From: JAWCQZ01 sp038869515 [NCBI: Halobacteria archaeon]
GTDB taxonomy: Archaea; Halobacteriota; Syntropharchaeia; JACQPP01
Direction of reading: 5' to 3'
Assembly (NCBI GenBank): GCA_038869515.1
Contig: JAWCQZ010000009.1
Location: 19,239-83,238 of the forward strand
Length of the DNA: 64,000 bases
The notes under the pieces are model-generated. The model had not been told where the DNA came from. It was given only the letters and a program-made list of their open reading frames with translations, and ran no database searches. Below, piece after piece: positions 17,736 through 26,555 of the stretch (the first letter of the stretch is position 1; each line of letters opens with the position of its first letter). Made by a program: the position numbers and the translations under genes.

Positions 17736-18020
17736 TTATTTTTTCAACGACTCGATGAACTCGTCGATGGGGATGGCGGGCAGGGTCTCCGACTCGAAGT
17801 TCCCGGTCTCCGCGAGGAGCGCGCTGATTTTTGCAGCGGTCTTGGCGTCGGGGGCCTCGAAGAGCGCGATGAAATCGTAGCGCCCGAGGGTGGCGTGGAG
17901 GGAGAGCATCTTCCCGCCGTTCTTCTCCATGATGGAGCGGGCCTCGGCGCGGATTTTGTCTAGGTTGCGCACGCTCCTCGCCGCCTGGGAGGTGAGCCGG
18001 GTAAGACGGATGAAGAGCAT
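17736..18020 (-). CDS. GYD-domain protein
   Basis: A 94-residue protein resembling the GYD family: an N-terminal strand MLFIRLTRLTSQ, the middle RYDFIALFEAPDAKTAAKIS and the end SETLPAIPIDEF match the ferredoxin-like alpha/beta fold. The biochemical role of the family is unknown. It starts inside the stop of the dienelactone hydrolase gene (TGATG), so the two are cotranslated. Confidence 0.82.
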   Translation of the reverse strand: MLFIRLTRLTSQAARSVRNLDKIRAEARSIMEKNGGKMLSLHATLGRYDFIALFEAPDAKTAAKISALLAETGNFESETLPAIPIDEFIESLKK

Positions 18021-18829
18021 CACGCCCCCTTGAGGTTGCGGTCCAGGAAGGCCACGGTCTTCGCCCAGGCGTCCTGCGTCTGGTTCGGGGCGTAGTTCGC
18101 GCCCGATGGGTTCGCGAAGGCGTGTCCCACTCCCGGGTAGACGTGGATTTCGTTGGGGATGGAGAGGGAGTCGAGGGCACGGTCGAACTCCTGGACGCGG
18201 GAGACCGGGATGGAGGCGTCCTTGTCGCCGAAGACGCCGAGGACCGGCCACCGGATGGCGGAGAGCCGGGCCGAGTCGTTCACCAGACTCCCGTAGTAGA
18301 TGACCGTCGCGGCGAGGGGCTCGCCGCTCAGGGCGAGTTGCAGGGACTGCCCGCCGCCGAAGCACCAGCCGAGGGAGGCGATGCGGGGCGCCCCCTCCCG
18401 GGCCCGGAGGTGGGCGGCAGCGGCCCGCAGGTTCTCCACCGCGCGGGTGGCGTTCAGGGAGGAGACCTGCCTCCGCGCCTCGTCAGGAGTGGCGGCGACA
18501 GAGCCGAAGAGGTCGACCGCAAGCACCGCGTAGCCCTCGGAGGCGAGTTGCCGGGCCATGGCGCGGATGTTGTCGTTGAGCCCCCACCACTCGTGAATCA
18601 TGACGACCCCGGGGTAGGCGCCGGGGGCCGCGGGCCGGGCGAGATATCCCGCCGCGCCCTCGAAGTAGGAGAGGTTATCGGCGCGGACCTCCAGGCCCCC
18701 GGGCCGGGTCAGGGCCTCGACGTTGGTCGCGGAGGGCGCGGGGGGCGTCGCCGGGGCCGCGGGCGGAGACTGGATGCAGGCGGACGCCAGGAGCAGGGCG
18801 AGGAGGACCGGCAGGAGGGGGGGCTTCAT
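18020..18829 (-). CDS. Exported dienelactone hydrolase-like lipoprotein
   Basis: A 269-residue alpha/beta hydrolase. The N-terminus is a signal sequence with lipobox (LLALLLASAC, Cys18) followed by a Pro/Ala-rich linker, so the enzyme should act outside the cell, anchored by lipid. The catalytic triad of the dienelactone hydrolase family is visible: Cys in LGWCFGGGQSL, Asp in FGDKDASIP and His in GVGHAFANP. The natural substrate is unknown. The ATG at 18829 is chosen for the signal peptide and for a TATA-like ATTTTT (reverse, about 18855) 27 nt upstream. Confidence 0.87.
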   Translation of the reverse strand: MKPPLLPVLLALLLASACIQSPPAAPATPPAPSATNVEALTRPGGLEVRADNLSYFEGAAGYLARPAAPGAYPGVVMIHEWWGLNDNIRAMARQLASEGYAVLAVDLFGSVAATPDEARRQVSSLNATRAVENLRAAAAHLRAREGAPRIASLGWCFGGGQSLQLALSGEPLAATVIYYGSLVNDSARLSAIRWPVLGVFGDKDASIPVSRVQEFDRALDSLSIPNEIHVYPGVGHAFANPSGANYAPNQTQDAWAKTVAFLDRNLKGA

Positions 18830-18866
18830 GGAACGTAGGTGCGAGGGGCCGCTCAAAAATCTTGGC

Positions 18867-19082
18867 TCACACCCTCTCCAAGGTGGAAAGGACCCGCTCC
18901 TTGAACCGGTCCACGTCCACGCCCACCGCGACCTCCACCAGGGCCCCGGAGCCCTCCCGGACCTGCCCACGGCGGAGGGGGTCGGTCCGCACTTCCAGCC
19001 GCAGTCTCTCGGTCCCGGCGAGCGAGGGGTCGAGAGCCGCCGCCACGGCGAGGGTGCCCCGCAGGGGGAGGACGAGGGGCAC
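18867..19082 (-). CDS. Small protein, possible KEOPS subunit Pcc1
   Basis: A 71-residue protein from the GTG at 19082. The layout ALDPSLAGTERLRLEV, then a short beta strand ALVEVAVGVDVDRFKERVLSTLERV, resembles Pcc1, the KEOPS dimerisation subunit, but the usual RAxxN motif is not clear, so this is tentative. The start is uncertain: upstream in-frame codons exist, and the nearest TATA-like TTTAAA (19091-19096) is only about 10-15 nt away and better placed for the rightward gene. Confidence 0.5.
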   Translation of the reverse strand: MPLVLPLRGTLAVAAALDPSLAGTERLRLEVRTDPLRRGQVREGSGALVEVAVGVDVDRFKERVLSTLERV

Positions 19083-19122
19083 GGCGGAATGTTTAAACCG
19101 GGGCCCCTTTTGACTTTGCTCC

Positions 19123-19356
19123 ATGCGCCCGCTCGCCTTCCTCGGGGTCGGCATGGCCTTCTACTACTTCCTGCCGGTTTTGGGCATCGTCGGGGACGAC
19201 CTCGCGACGTTCCACATCGGGCCCCGGACCGGCCAGAGGCTCGCGGAGGCTTACCAGAACCTCCAACTCCACATGTTCGCCGTGGTGGCTCTGGCGCTCC
19301 TCGCCCTCTGGGCGTTGAGGACGGTCCGCCGGGACCGGGAGACGGACGCCCGCTAA
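19123..19356 (+). CDS. Small membrane protein
   Basis: A 77-residue protein with two hydrophobic segments (FLGVGMAFYYFLPVLGI, residues 5-21, and MFAVVALALLALWAL, 51-65) joined by a polar loop and ending in an Arg/Asp-rich tail. Function unknown. TTTAAA at 19091-19096 lies 27-32 nt upstream of the ATG, a good leaderless promoter. Its stop overlaps the convergent zinc-ribbon gene. Confidence 0.6.
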   Translation: MRPLAFLGVGMAFYYFLPVLGIVGDDLATFHIGPRTGQRLAEAYQNLQLHMFAVVALALLALWALRTVRRDRETDAR

Positions 19357-19544
19357 CTGAGCCGCACCGGGCGCTTGCAGGAGGGGCAGGCGCCAGATTC
19401 CTTCGAGATGTCGTGGCCGCACCCGCGGCAGGAACGGGGCGCGCCGGCGGGGGCCGCGACGGGGCGGGCCTTCGCCGGGGACTTGCACCCCGGGCAGACC
19501 CAGAAAGCGGGGATGAGGGCCCGGCCGCATCTCTGGCAATACAT
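19353..19544 (-). CDS. Double zinc-ribbon protein
   Basis: A 63-residue protein made of two zinc ribbons: CQRCG with CPGCK (residues 3-20) and CRGCG with CPSCK (about 39-57), joined by an Ala/Pro linker. Such small proteins bind nucleic acid or act as adaptors; no specific role can be given. A reverse-strand TTTAAT near 19567-19572 is about 25 nt upstream. Confidence 0.75.
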   Translation of the reverse strand: MYCQRCGRALIPAFWVCPGCKSPAKARPVAAPAGAPRSCRGCGHDISKESGACPSCKRPVRLS

Positions 19545-19697
19545 CCGGAGGGGTGGACGGGGATGAATTAAACCCAGCGGTCCGTTGCCTCCCGGGAACC
19601 GGCCCGGATATGCGGCCTGCCGATGGCGAAAACAGGACTTCGGACCTGCCCTTCTTCCGGCGAAACTATATTAGGGTCCCGCCGGGAACGGGCTCCC

Positions 19698-20501
19698 ATG
19701 ACCGAACTCGGGAAGCGCATCCGCATGGAGCGCATCATCAACCGGAAGGACGGCAACACGGTCATCGTCCCGATGGACCACGGGACCTCGATGGGGCCCA
19801 TCCCGGGCCTCGAGTCCATGACCAAGACCGTGGACGCCGTGGCCGACGGAGGGGCCGACGCGGTCCTCATCCACAAGGGCATCGCCCGCGCCGGCCACCG
19901 CGGCTACGGCCGGGACGTGGGGCTCATCATCCACATCTCCGCCTCCACCAGCCTGGGACCCGACCCGCTCGACAAGGTCCCGGTGGCCACCGTCCAGGAG
20001 GTGGTGAAGATGGGGGCCGACGCCATCTCGGTCCACGTCAACGTGGGGGCCGACTGCGAGGCGCGGATGCTCCGGGAGCTGGGCGAGGTCTCCCGCGAGT
20101 GCATGGAGTGGGGGATGCCGCTGGTCGCGATGATGTACCCCCGCGGCAAGAAAATCAAATCGGAACACGACCCGGACCACGTGAAGCACGTGGCGCGGCT
20201 CGGGGCGGAACTGGGCGCGGACATCATCAAGACCCCATACACGGGGAACCCCGACACCTTCGCCGACGTGGTGAAGGGGTGCCCGGTCCCCGTGGTCATC
20301 GCCGGGGGCCCGAAGATGAACTCCGACTCCGACGTCCTGGAGATGGTCCGGGACGCGATGGAGGCGGGGGCCAAGGGGGCCTCCATCGGCCGCAACATCT
20401 TCCAGCACGCCGACCCGACCGGGATGACCCGGGCGATTGCGAGGGTGGTCCACGGGACGGCGACGGTGAAGGAAGCGCTGAAGGAAATCAAGAAAAAGTG
20501 A
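19698..20501 (+). CDS. Archaeal class I aldolase / ADH synthase
   Basis: A 267-residue TIM-barrel enzyme of the archaeal fructose-bisphosphate aldolase group. It is very close in wording to 2-amino-3,7-dideoxy-D-threo-hept-6-ulosonate synthase (MJ0400 type), the first step of the alternative archaeal route to dehydroquinate: [36 protein letters not shown], and the Schiff-base Lys in [11 protein letters not shown] glycolytic aldolase role cannot be excluded. The ATG at 19698 follows a TATA-like CTATATTAG (about 19666-19674). It overlaps the presenilin-like gene by 4 nt. Confidence 0.88.
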   Translation: MTELGKRIRMERIINRKDGNTVIVPMDHGTSMGPIPGLESMTKTVDAVADGGADAVLIHKGIARAGHRGYGRDVGLIIHISASTSLGPDPLDKVPVATVQEVVKMGADAISVHVNVGADCEARMLRELGEVSRECMEWGMPLVAMMYPRGKKIKSEHDPDHVKHVARLGAELGADIIKTPYTGNPDTFADVVKGCPVPVVIAGGPKMNSDSDVLEMVRDAMEAGAKGASIGRNIFQHADPTGMTRAIARVVHGTATVKEALKEIKKK

Positions 20502-21433
20502 GCGCCGAGACCCCGACGCCGGAATCCAAAGAGCCCGGGGAGGCCCCGCCCCGCACGCCGCTGATCGCCATGGGGGGCATCCTGGCGGCGACGCTCTTCG
20601 GCGCCCTCGCCATGACCCTCCCGTTCCGCCAGGCGCCCCCCGAGGTCCTCGAGCCCCTCCAGGCCTTCGCCGACCCCTCCAGCGCCGCCAACATCGGGTG
20701 GATCGTGGCCATCATGCTCGGCTTCACCCTCCTCTTCCTCGTCCTCATCAAACTGGAGAGAAAGGTCTCCTTCCGCCTCATCCTACTCGGGACCATCGGC
20801 CTCATCCTCCACACCGGCCTCCGCCTCGTGGTCGGGGACCTTCCCGCCGTCGCTGTGGCCGCGGGGCTGGTGGCCCTCCTCTACGGCTACCCGGAGTGGT
20901 GGGTCGTGGACGTCGTCATGCTCCCGGTCGCCGCCTTCGCGGCGTGGCTCTTCGGCATCAGCCTCGTCCTGCCCCTCGTCCTCGGGCTCCTCGTCGCCCT
21001 GGCGGTCTATGACTACCTCGCGGTCTATCGCACGGGCCACATGATTTCCCTGGCCGAGGGAGTCATGGAACTGAAGGTCCCCATCCTCTTCGTCCTGCCC
21101 CGCAAGCCGGGGTTCTCGTTCCGCGGGCAGACGAAATTCATCGGGGGGGACGAGGCGTTCTACATGGGCCTGGGGGACGCCATCATCCCGGGAATGCTCG
21201 CGGTGACGGCCAACATGCCGAACGTGAACCCCGGCCTCGAGGCGGCTCCGGCGCTCGGGGGGTTCGCCACCCTCCCCGCCCTCGGCGCCGCCCTCGGGAC
21301 CCTCGCGGGCTTCGCCCTCCTCAGCCGCTACGTGGGGCGCGGCAAGCCCCACGCGGGGCTGCCGTTCCTCAACTCGGGAGCCATCGCGGGGTTCTTCATC
21401 GGCGCCGCGGCCGTTGGGGTCCGGCCGTTCTGA
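20498..21433 (+). CDS. Presenilin/signal-peptide-peptidase-like intramembrane aspartic protease
   Basis: A 311-residue protein with about nine membrane segments. The catalytic motifs of the A22 family are present: YD in [10 protein letters not shown] (about residue 171), GLGD in [11 protein letters not shown] (about 227) and a PAL-like PFL in AGLPFLNSG near the C-terminus. Archaeal homologues (PSH) cut transmembrane helices within the membrane. The GTG start overlaps the aldolase stop (GTGA), an unexpected pairing with a sugar enzyme. Confidence 0.87.
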   Translation: MSAETPTPESKEPGEAPPRTPLIAMGGILAATLFGALAMTLPFRQAPPEVLEPLQAFADPSSAANIGWIVAIMLGFTLLFLVLIKLERKVSFRLILLGTIGLILHTGLRLVVGDLPAVAVAAGLVALLYGYPEWWVVDVVMLPVAAFAAWLFGISLVLPLVLGLLVALAVYDYLAVYRTGHMISLAEGVMELKVPILFVLPRKPGFSFRGQTKFIGGDEAFYMGLGDAIIPGMLAVTANMPNVNPGLEAAPALGGFATLPALGAALGTLAGFALLSRYVGRGKPHAGLPFLNSGAIAGFFIGAAAVGVRPF

Positions 21434-21472
21434 GCCCCCGAGAACCTTAACCCATCCGCACAACCGGTGACT

Positions 21473-22459
21473 ATGCCCAAGCCCCGGAGCCGCGCGAAAG
21501 CGGGCCGCTCGATTGGAGGGGGCCCGCTCCCGGTCGTGGACTGCGGCGGCACCTGGCTCAAGGGCGCCCGGGTGGACGGGCGCGGGACCCTCGGCGGCCG
21601 GGAGCGGAGGCCGACCGGGGCCCAGCGGGGCGTCGGGACCGTGGCCGAGAACCTGGCGGCGCTCATCCGGGACCTCGCGGGGGGGCGGAAGGTCGCCGCC
21701 GCCGGCATCGCCATGCCGGGCTCCGTGGATGCGGCCCGCGGAATCGTCCACCAGTCCCCCAACTTCCCCGGAGTCCGGGAGTTCGGCCTCGGGCCCCTCC
21801 TGGCGACGAAGGTGGGGGGGAAGGTGGTCGTGGAGAACGACGCGAAGGCCTACGCCATCGGCGAGATGTGGAAGGGGGCGGCGCGGCCCTACCGCTCCTT
21901 CCTCTGCCTCACCCTCGGGACGGGGCTCGGCGGGGCGGCCATCCTCGACGGCCGCCTCTGGCGCGGCGTCCACAACATGGCGGGCGAACTTGGCCACACC
22001 CCGCTCCACGCCGACGGCCCCCCCTGCACCTGCGGGAGCCGGGGGTGCCTCGAGGTCTACGCGAGCGCCCGCGGGCTCCAGCGCGCGTTCGAGACGGCCA
22101 AGGCGGACGGCAAGAGGACTTCCATTGAGGCGGCGGAGCCGACCCCCGAAGAGATGGCCCGGGCTGCCCGGGAAGGGGACCCGGCGGCGCGGGAGGCGTG
22201 GGAGGCCCTGGGCCGGAGGCTCGGCGCGGGAATCGCCGGACTTCTCAACGCCTTCGACGTGGAGGCGGTCGTCGTCGGCGGCGGACTCTCGACCGGGTGG
22301 GACCTCTTCGGCGAGTCGGCCCGCCAGCAGGTCGGGGCCCGGGCCTTCCGCCTGGTGGCGGAGAAGGCGCTCATCGTGCCGGCGGAACTGGGCGACGACG
22401 CGGGGGTCATCGGGATGGCGCGGCTGGCGCGGGCGAGGCTTGAGGGAAGGCCGCTCTGA
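21473..22459 (+). CDS. ROK-family sugar kinase (glucokinase-like)
   Basis: A 328-residue ROK kinase. The phosphate-binding loop is VVDCGGTWLKGARVDG (about 22-37), the second phosphate loop LTLGTGLGGA, and the ROK zinc site is CTCGSRGCLE (about 184-193) with the nearby GELGHTP His. It probably phosphorylates glucose or an N-acetylhexosamine with ATP. ATG 21473 is preferred over the GTG two codons earlier because CTTAAC near 21444 is about 28 nt upstream. Confidence 0.88.
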   Translation: MPKPRSRAKAGRSIGGGPLPVVDCGGTWLKGARVDGRGTLGGRERRPTGAQRGVGTVAENLAALIRDLAGGRKVAAAGIAMPGSVDAARGIVHQSPNFPGVREFGLGPLLATKVGGKVVVENDAKAYAIGEMWKGAARPYRSFLCLTLGTGLGGAAILDGRLWRGVHNMAGELGHTPLHADGPPCTCGSRGCLEVYASARGLQRAFETAKADGKRTSIEAAEPTPEEMARAAREGDPAAREAWEALGRRLGAGIAGLLNAFDVEAVVVGGGLSTGWDLFGESARQQVGARAFRLVAEKALIVPAELGDDAGVIGMARLARARLEGRPL

Positions 22460-22469
22460 GCCCCACAAA

Positions 22470-22670
22470 TCATTGCCGGGTGCGCTCGCGCCACATTCCC
22501 TCCACCCGCGGGTGGACCCTGCACGCTATGGCCACCCCGGTGGGCGGGGGCTCGTCCTTCGACAGTTTCACGGGCTCTTCCACCATGCGCTTCCATCCCC
22601 ACTTGGAGTAGCGCGCTTCGGGGCGGTCCCCTAGGTAGGCCAGAATCTTCGCTCGCGCGTCAGCGGTCAT
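22470..22670 (-). CDS. Small hypothetical protein
   Basis: A 66-residue basic protein, not recognised. It opens with a helix (DARAKILAYLGD) and has a Trp-rich middle (YSKWGWKRMV). It lies convergent with the ROK kinase gene, 10 nt past its stop, and base use is like the host genes. Confidence 0.45.
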   Translation of the reverse strand: MTADARAKILAYLGDRPEARYSKWGWKRMVEEPVKLSKDEPPPTGVAIACRVHPRVEGMWRERTRQ

Positions 22671-22966
22671 GCTCCATCCCCGCCGGAAAAGGCTCGCTCG
22701 GCACGGAAAAATGTTTCCGGGGTGGGTTGGGGTTTCTCAACCGTTCTCCCACGGCACTTTCCGTGACCCCCTTCCCCTGCGCCGGTCCCGCACCAGGTGG
22801 GTGGGGGTTGATGGTCTACCGATGCCGAAACCGGAGAAATTCATCCTAAACGGTGGTGCGGTCCCTTCCATTTGAACAGAATGGATTGGGGGCCCAGACG
22901 CTTCATCGACAAAGTGGATTTCCGACAGCCACGACACGCTTAAATATTCGTCACAGACTTTCCTTG
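22671..22966. other. Gene-free edge of the AT-rich island with helicase promoter
   Basis: No convincing gene is seen in these 296 bases. Composition shifts from GC-rich to AT-rich at about 22880. A short frame ending near 22875 codes only an 18-residue peptide. The TATA-like TTAAATATT at about 22940-22948 lies 20-27 nt before the helicase ATG and suggests a leaderless transcript. Confidence 0.55.
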
Positions 22967-25756
22967 ATGGGTTTAGTTTGCCTGAATCGAGAATGCCAGA
23001 ACTCAGAAAGGTTCTCGCGATTTCACGAGGGGCGGGTCTGCACTACCATTGATCGTGGATCACATTGGGAGTCGACGCCATGGTATCGGTTAGATCAACT
23101 TCCACCGGAGGAAAGGGCGCGCTTCAATGGGAATGGGACGTACTGCCGTAAATGTTGGGCAAAGCTGGAGGAGCTGTACGATAGGAACCCGAGACCCCTT
23201 GAGGCTGGCCTCAAGGAATGCCACTTGGACCGCCCCCCCCTACCGGACTTCCAGTATAGCTCTGAGGAAATCCTGACCGAATTACAAGAACTCGGTAAGA
23301 ATGCGGAACCTTTCTTTCCCATACGAAATTGGAGACCGGATAAAAGTGCCGACAAATCGCGGCAGATTGACCCAAGAAAACTGGACATCCCTCCAGAGGT
23401 CATTGGGATCTTCAAGGAATCTCAAGCGTTTAATATAGATATCGAAAAAGACCTCTACCGACACCAAGCAGAGGCCATCGAGGAGATTATAGCGGGCAAG
23501 AACGTTATCATCACTACTCCCACCGCCAGTGGCAAATCCCTTTGCTACCTTGTCCCAATTCTCAAATCAATCGTCCAGAACAAACCCGCAAAGGCACTCT
23601 TCATTTTTCCGACGGTTGCATTGTTACAGGACCAATTTGATAAGGTCATTCAGATTGGATCGAATCAGAGATTTGACGAGGGCAGATTTGCTTATGAAAT
23701 TTCTGTGGGCAAAACGAACGTGGGGGTCGGCATGTATGTCCGCGACACAAGCGAAGGGGCACAGCAGAGAGCAGTCAGAATTAATTCTAGACTTTTGTTC
23801 ACGACCCCAGACTCTCTACATGCCAAAATTCTCCCGTATATTGGGCCAACCAAAAAAACTGGCGGGGCTAAATTCGTTCACTTTTTCAAGGACCTACGTT
23901 TCGTTGTTTTGGATGATGTACATGTGTACAGAGGGGTATTCGGAGCCAACGTCGCATATTTAATGAGGCGCCTTAGACTAATCTGCGAAAAGCTAGGAAA
24001 TAACAAACTTCAATTCATACTCACCTCAGCAACAATCAGAAATCCTCTCGAGCATTCCAAGAACATCGTAGGCCTAGAGTGTGCTCTAGTCGACCGGGAT
24101 GGCTCGGCAGATTACCGGAAGGATTTCGTTCTTTGGAATCCCGGAAAGCAAAAGGGAAGCAATGTTAGAAGGGAACCGCAGTCAGAGGCGTTGGAGATGC
24201 TGAAAGGGGCACTCTACTCGAAAAACAAATCCCCCTCCGTGATAGTATTTCTTCGTTCAATCAAAGCAGTGGAGAGCTTCAACGAGAAATTCAGTAAGAT
24301 TCGCGGGTTACAGACGTACGGTCATTGTGGAGTTTATCACGCGATATTGTCAGGTAAAGATCGAAGGATGCGACAGGACCAGATTAAATCGAGGCAGGTC
24401 ATTTTAGTCTCTGCCACGAGTGCTCTTGAACTGGGAATCGATATAGGTAATCTGGCGTGCTGTGTGATGGTAGGATTTCCAGGAACGGTCGCGAGTACTC
24501 TCCAGAGAGCGGGCCGAGTTGGGCGTGGCGGCGACGGAACCGTTATCCTCGTTCTCGGCGATAATCCGCTTGAGCAACATCTTGCTCGGAATCCAGACTA
24601 TTTTTTTCAGAAGCTGAAACAGCCCGAGGAGGTTCGGATTCCACTCGCGAACAAAAATCTGATTAAGACCCACCTCCTCTGCCATTTGGCCGAAAGCAAA
24701 TACCTAGTCGAAGAACTTGGCGTTTCATACGCCGCACAAGCCGATTTCGGCAAATACTTCGGGACTCAGTCGCTGCGTTTGTACGATGAACTCCTCGACG
24801 AGAACAGTGTGAACAAAAAAAATTTTCGGACTATGCTGTGGCGCCCTAAGCTTGCTGATAATTACTCTAATATCTTCTACACGCTTCGGGCCGTGGCCGG
24901 TAAGGAAAGATTTACATTAAAAGCCGAAGGTGGTGATGAAGCGGGAATTGTGGATGAAGCAAGGGCAGGCATTTTCTTCCATGAAGGTGCCGTATGGCTT
25001 CACGATGGTCAGTGGTACAGAAGTGAAGGTCTGAACTACACGCGTCGGGAGATTCGCTTAAAAACACTCAAGGATGAGCCAGATTGCGAGACTTTCGCAG
25101 TCCCAGAGTTCAAAGTCAAATTTTTAAATGGCGCACGGTCATTCGAGAGTAAAACGGGTCTTTTCAGATTTAGGCAAGGGCCGCTAACCGCTACGCGTAG
25201 TGTCAATCGATATTTCATCCGTCCTTTGCACAAGAGTGGCGCATCCGTCAAAAGCACAGTCGGATACCTAAGGAATGGAGCCGTAAGGCCCATTCGCTTC
25301 GAGACTGAGGGTTTTGGCATCTCTGTGACCGAGAAAGGTATGCGGGAGTTCCTCATAAAAAGATCAACCTCACCATCTTTGCAGAGTCCTGACCCTACCT
25401 ATTTTGAAGAACCAATCCATGGCGTCGAGCACGCAGTATCAACAATCCTGCCCTTGCGGGCCCAATGTGACATCAATGACATCTTTGCAATCTCGTCGAA
25501 AGAAGAGGAGGCATGTGATGGCCTCCCATCTGTAATCATTTTCGATGGCCATGATGGTGGCTTGGGTATCGCGAAGCAAGCCCTAGATGATTTCCATCCA
25601 TTAATCGGGGAAACTTTACAGTTTATAAAATCCTGTCAATGTAAGGAGGGTTGCCCGGATTGCTTACATCTTCCGAAATGTGAGCGGCAGAACGTAGAAA
25701 TTGATAAGACCGGTGCGATAGTACTTCTAGAGATACTGAGGGAAGAGGCACCTTAA
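22967..25756 (+). CDS. DUF1998-type superfamily 2 helicase (putative defence helicase)
   Basis: A 929-residue helicase. An N-terminal zinc-binding patch (CLNREC at 5-10 and YCRKC near 58) is followed by motif I TPTASGKS (about 184), a DDVH box VVLDDVHVY (about 313), SAT (about 353) and motif VI QRAGRVGRG (about 512). The C-terminus is a DUF1998/MZB-like domain with GHDGGLGIA and the cysteine cluster CQCKEGCPDCL plus KCERQN (about 890-912), as in Hrq1/YprA and in DISARM DrmA/DrmB proteins. The gene is AT-rich, unlike the host. It is coupled to a PLD-type nuclease by a 1-nt overlap, which suggests that the helicase moves on DNA and the partner cuts. An ordinary repair helicase is the alternative. 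Confidence 0.85.
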   Translation: MGLVCLNRECQNSERFSRFHEGRVCTTIDRGSHWESTPWYRLDQLPPEERARFNGNGTYCRKCWAKLEELYDRNPRPLEAGLKECHLDRPPLPDFQYSSEEILTELQELGKNAEPFFPIRNWRPDKSADKSRQIDPRKLDIPPEVIGIFKESQAFNIDIEKDLYRHQAEAIEEIIAGKNVIITTPTASGKSLCYLVPILKSIVQNKPAKALFIFPTVALLQDQFDKVIQIGSNQRFDEGRFAYEISVGKTNVGVGMYVRDTSEGAQQRAVRINSRLLFTTPDSLHAKILPYIGPTKKTGGAKFVHFFKDLRFVVLDDVHVYRGVFGANVAYLMRRLRLICEKLGNNKLQFILTSATIRNPLEHSKNIVGLECALVDRDGSADYRKDFVLWNPGKQKGSNVRREPQSEALEMLKGALYSKNKSPSVIVFLRSIKAVESFNEKFSKIRGLQTYGHCGVYHAILSGKDRRMRQDQIKSRQVILVSATSALELGIDIGNLACCVMVGFPGTVASTLQRAGRVGRGGDGTVILVLGDNPLEQHLARNPDYFFQKLKQPEEVRIPLANKNLIKTHLLCHLAESKYLVEELGVSYAAQADFGKYFGTQSLRLYDELLDENSVNKKNFRTMLWRPKLADNYSNIFYTLRAVAGKERFTLKAEGGDEAGIVDEARAGIFFHEGAVWLHDGQWYRSEGLNYTRREIRLKTLKDEPDCETFAVPEFKVKFLNGARSFESKTGLFRFRQGPLTATRSVNRYFIRPLHKSGASVKSTVGYLRNGAVRPIRFETEGFGISVTEKGMREFLIKRSTSPSLQSPDPTYFEEPIHGVEHAVSTILPLRAQCDINDIFAISSKEEEACDGLPSVIIFDGHDGGLGIAKQALDDFHPLIGETLQFIKSCQCKEGCPDCLHLPKCERQNVEIDKTGAIVLLEILREEAP

Positions 25757-26388
25757 TGGTGGTAATAAATACGCCTAGATCTGAGGATTTGGAGTGGGTC
25801 TTTCAGGGTAACTGGACAAGGGGAATTATCTGCTCCCCGTGGATTCCGAGTCCAGGGGTTCAGTTATGCGAGCGTCTTTTGATTCGGTCTACATCTAACG
25901 CTACGCCACGAACTTTGATGCTATGGTTCCGCATAGCACCCGAAGATGTGATTGAGGGTCAATATACGGACGCGATCGGTTTGTACAAACTGCTTAGCAA
26001 GATTAAAAAAGAGAGTCCAGATACCCAAATCATTTTAAAAACTGCTGTGCGGCTTCATGCTAAAATATATGCTACGAATGAACGTGCATACATTGCCTCC
26101 GCTAACCTCTCTAGTCCTGGTTTTAGTTTGAATAAAGACAATCGAAACGTCGAAATAGGAATGAGGCTGGAGTCCGTGGTGGATGTTCGCGAACTATGGA
26201 GCTTCATCGAAAAGGCCGAGTCCGAAATGGAGGACCTTCCCAAGCAAGCCCTCGCCTCCATCGCGAAAGTGTTGATGGCATCCGATGTGCAAAAAGAGAT
26301 TCACGCGATTAGCCAGAGAATCAGATCGACTCAAGAAAAACTTAAAAAGAGTTTCGAGATGCCGCATCATCATATTCCTCTTCGTTGA
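25756..26388 (+). CDS. Phospholipase-D-like nuclease (DrmC-like)
   Basis: A 210-residue protein with one HKD-type motif: RLHAKIYATNERAYIASANL (about residues 100-119), where His and Lys are present and the usual Asp is replaced within the loop. Proteins with one motif work as dimers. This family includes the nuclease partners of helicases in DISARM (DrmC) and related systems. The ATG shares one base with the helicase stop (TAATG). A helical C-terminal tail (about 170-210) may dimerise. The gene is AT-rich like the helicase, and no methyltransferase is near. Confidence 0.8.
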   Translation: MVVINTPRSEDLEWVFQGNWTRGIICSPWIPSPGVQLCERLLIRSTSNATPRTLMLWFRIAPEDVIEGQYTDAIGLYKLLSKIKKESPDTQIILKTAVRLHAKIYATNERAYIASANLSSPGFSLNKDNRNVEIGMRLESVVDVRELWSFIEKAESEMEDLPKQALASIAKVLMASDVQKEIHAISQRIRSTQEKLKKSFEMPHHHIPLR

Positions 26389-26555
26389 AGGAGTCCATTG
26401 CTTTCACACTCCAAGGCAATCACCACACGTGAACCAAGTCGGCGCCGCGGGAGCGAGTCGTCGTGTTCGATGAGGCACAACGCGTGTGGAATCCTTTTTC
26501 CCAAAGTCGGAGCCAACGATGATACTCTTTGGAGGTCTTAAAGCGCGCTTTAGCA

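Noticed and set aside
22821-22875. An 18-residue peptide at the edge of the AT-rich island
   Set aside because: No promoter, coupling or homologue; chance is likely.
22967-26388. Calling the helicase-PLD pair a full DISARM system
   Set aside because: No methyltransferase, no separate DrmB and no DrmE are visible, and the helicase end fits Hrq1/YprA at least as well.
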